A stretch of DNA of 64,000 nt from Mycolicibacter sinensis (lineage in GTDB: Bacteria; Actinomycetota; Actinomycetes; Mycobacteriales; Mycobacteriaceae): assembly GCF_001667945.1 (NCBI RefSeq), contig NZ_LZJK01000076.1:1-64000 (forward strand). Direction: 5' to 3'. Shown here piece by piece: positions 63,563 through 64,000 of the stretch; the first letter of the stretch is position 1; every line of letters starts with the position of its first letter. A program made the translations under genes and the position numbers. A model generated the notes under the pieces. It was not told the DNA's origin. It did no database searches and saw only the letters and a program-made list of their open reading frames with translations.

Positions 63563-64000
63563 CTAGCGGACAGCGGCGATCAGCTTCGACGACGAGTAGC
63601 CCGGGATGGTGGGTAGCACCAGCACCTGACCGCCGTGGCGGCGCACCGTTTCCGCCTCGGGCAGTTCCACTCCGCCGTAGTCGCCGCCTTTGACCCAGAT
63701 GTCGGGCCGGAGCCTCTCGAGCACCGCAGTCGGCGAGGTCTCGTGGAAGATCGCTACGCCGTCCACGCAGGCCAGCGCGGCCAGCACCCGCGCGCGGTCC
63801 TCGGCGGGCACCACCGGGCGTCCGGTGCCTTTGAGCGCCCGCACCGAATCGTCGGAGTTGATCAGCACCACCAGTGCGTCGCCCAGGTCGCGAGCCCGCC
63901 GCAGCAACCGGACGTGGCCGGTGTGCAGCAGGTCGAAGCACCCGCCGGTCGCCACCAGCGTGCCGCCGCGCCGCCGGACCCGATGGGCCAGCGCCGTCAC
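63563..64000 (-). CDS. D-glycero-beta-D-manno-heptose 1-phosphate adenylyltransferase (RfaE2/HldE domain, start may lie outside)
   Basis: A 145-residue nucleotidyltransferase domain of the cytidylyltransferase-like fold: VATGGCFDLLHTGHVRLL (residues 16-33) with the HxGH-type motif, LVVLINSDDSVRALKG, and VKGGDYGGVELPE. It makes ADP-heptose from heptose 1-phosphate. A GTG occurs exactly at the window edge, but the reading frame may continue into a kinase domain outside, as in bifunctional HldE/RfaE. First visible gene of the heptose-type glycosylation cluster. Confidence 0.85.
   Translation of the reverse strand: MTALAHRVRRRGGTLVATGGCFDLLHTGHVRLLRRARDLGDALVVLINSDDSVRALKGTGRPVVPAEDRARVLAALACVDGVAIFHETSPTAVLERLRPDIWVKGGDYGGVELPEAETVRRHGGQVLVLPTIPGYSSSKLIAAVR

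Overview
The window is about 64 kb of GC-rich, densely packed DNA with the gene content and order of a mycobacterium (Mycobacterium/Mycolicibacterium). The strongest evidence is a block at 8.5-24.0 kb whose order matches M. tuberculosis Rv3274c-Rv3285: fadE25, purE, purK, a GtrA-like protein, a PH-domain protein, birA, accD5, accE5, maf, sseA, a SufE-like protein and accA3. Other mycobacterial signs are a mycolic-acid cyclopropane-synthase-type methyltransferase, three F420-dependent luciferase-like oxidoreductases, a 13E12-family HNH protein under a mycobacterial SOS box, a UdgX uracil-DNA glycosylase and a homologue of Rv2629. The species cannot be named. There are no rRNA or tRNA genes, CRISPR arrays or recognisable insertion sequences, and no gene-free stretch over 300 bases.

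Layout. 0-2.1 kb: end of pstS, then pstC and pstA (phosphate import; no pstB follows). 2.0-3.4 kb: membrane acyltransferase. 3.5-8.4 kb (minus): pta-ackA-sensor kinase-response regulator; the kinase gene is broken. 8.5-24 kb: the conserved fadE25-to-accA3 block, interrupted by insertions: a HSL-type esterase, a stand-alone LigD-type polymerase, a small gene after maf, and an alcohol dehydrogenase operon. 24-31.9 kb: GNAT-like protein, UsfY-like membrane protein, F420 oxidoreductase, haem-oxygenase-like iron enzyme, STAS protein, large catalase KatE, and a tight HAD / nucleotidyltransferase-BON / metallophosphoesterase operon. 31.8-36.4 kb (minus): ChaB-like protein and a seven-gene Mrp-type cation/proton antiporter. 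36.5-39.2 kb: Rv2629-like protein and the SOS-controlled HNH protein. 39.4-43.3 kb (minus): SDR, GMC oxidoreductase, its small subunit and a membrane protein. 43.5-46.7 kb: two small membrane proteins, a MEDS-ATPase / MEDS-STAS signalling pair and a mycolate-type methyltransferase. 46.7-48.7 kb: Hsp20 and DnaJ-like genes divergent from a MerR-like coiled-coil regulator. 48.7-60.6 kb: CDGSH protein with a HemK-like methyltransferase, F420 oxidoreductase, PSD-family protein, enolase-superfamily enzyme, FAD/Fe-S dehydrogenase with a TPP enzyme, UdgX with another F420 oxidoreductase, and three small genes. 60.6-64 kb (minus): UDP-sugar dehydrogenase, family 9 glycosyltransferase, SDR and the heptose-phosphate adenylyltransferase domain of a heptose pathway.

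The most striking pattern is regulatory. Many transcription units from about 13.5 to 60.6 kb carry a GTTT-N15-17-GGGTA type promoter, the form recognised by mycobacterial SigF, often as back-to-back divergent pairs and often only 6-10 bases from the start codon, which implies leaderless mRNAs. The genes so marked are general-stress functions: catalase, F420 and iron redox enzymes, a DNA polymerase, dehydrogenases, ChaB and small envelope proteins. In M. tuberculosis the usfY-rsbW-sigF operon lies directly after accA3. Here a UsfY-like gene is found at that place and a ChaB-like gene further on, but neither rsbW nor sigF is present in the window.
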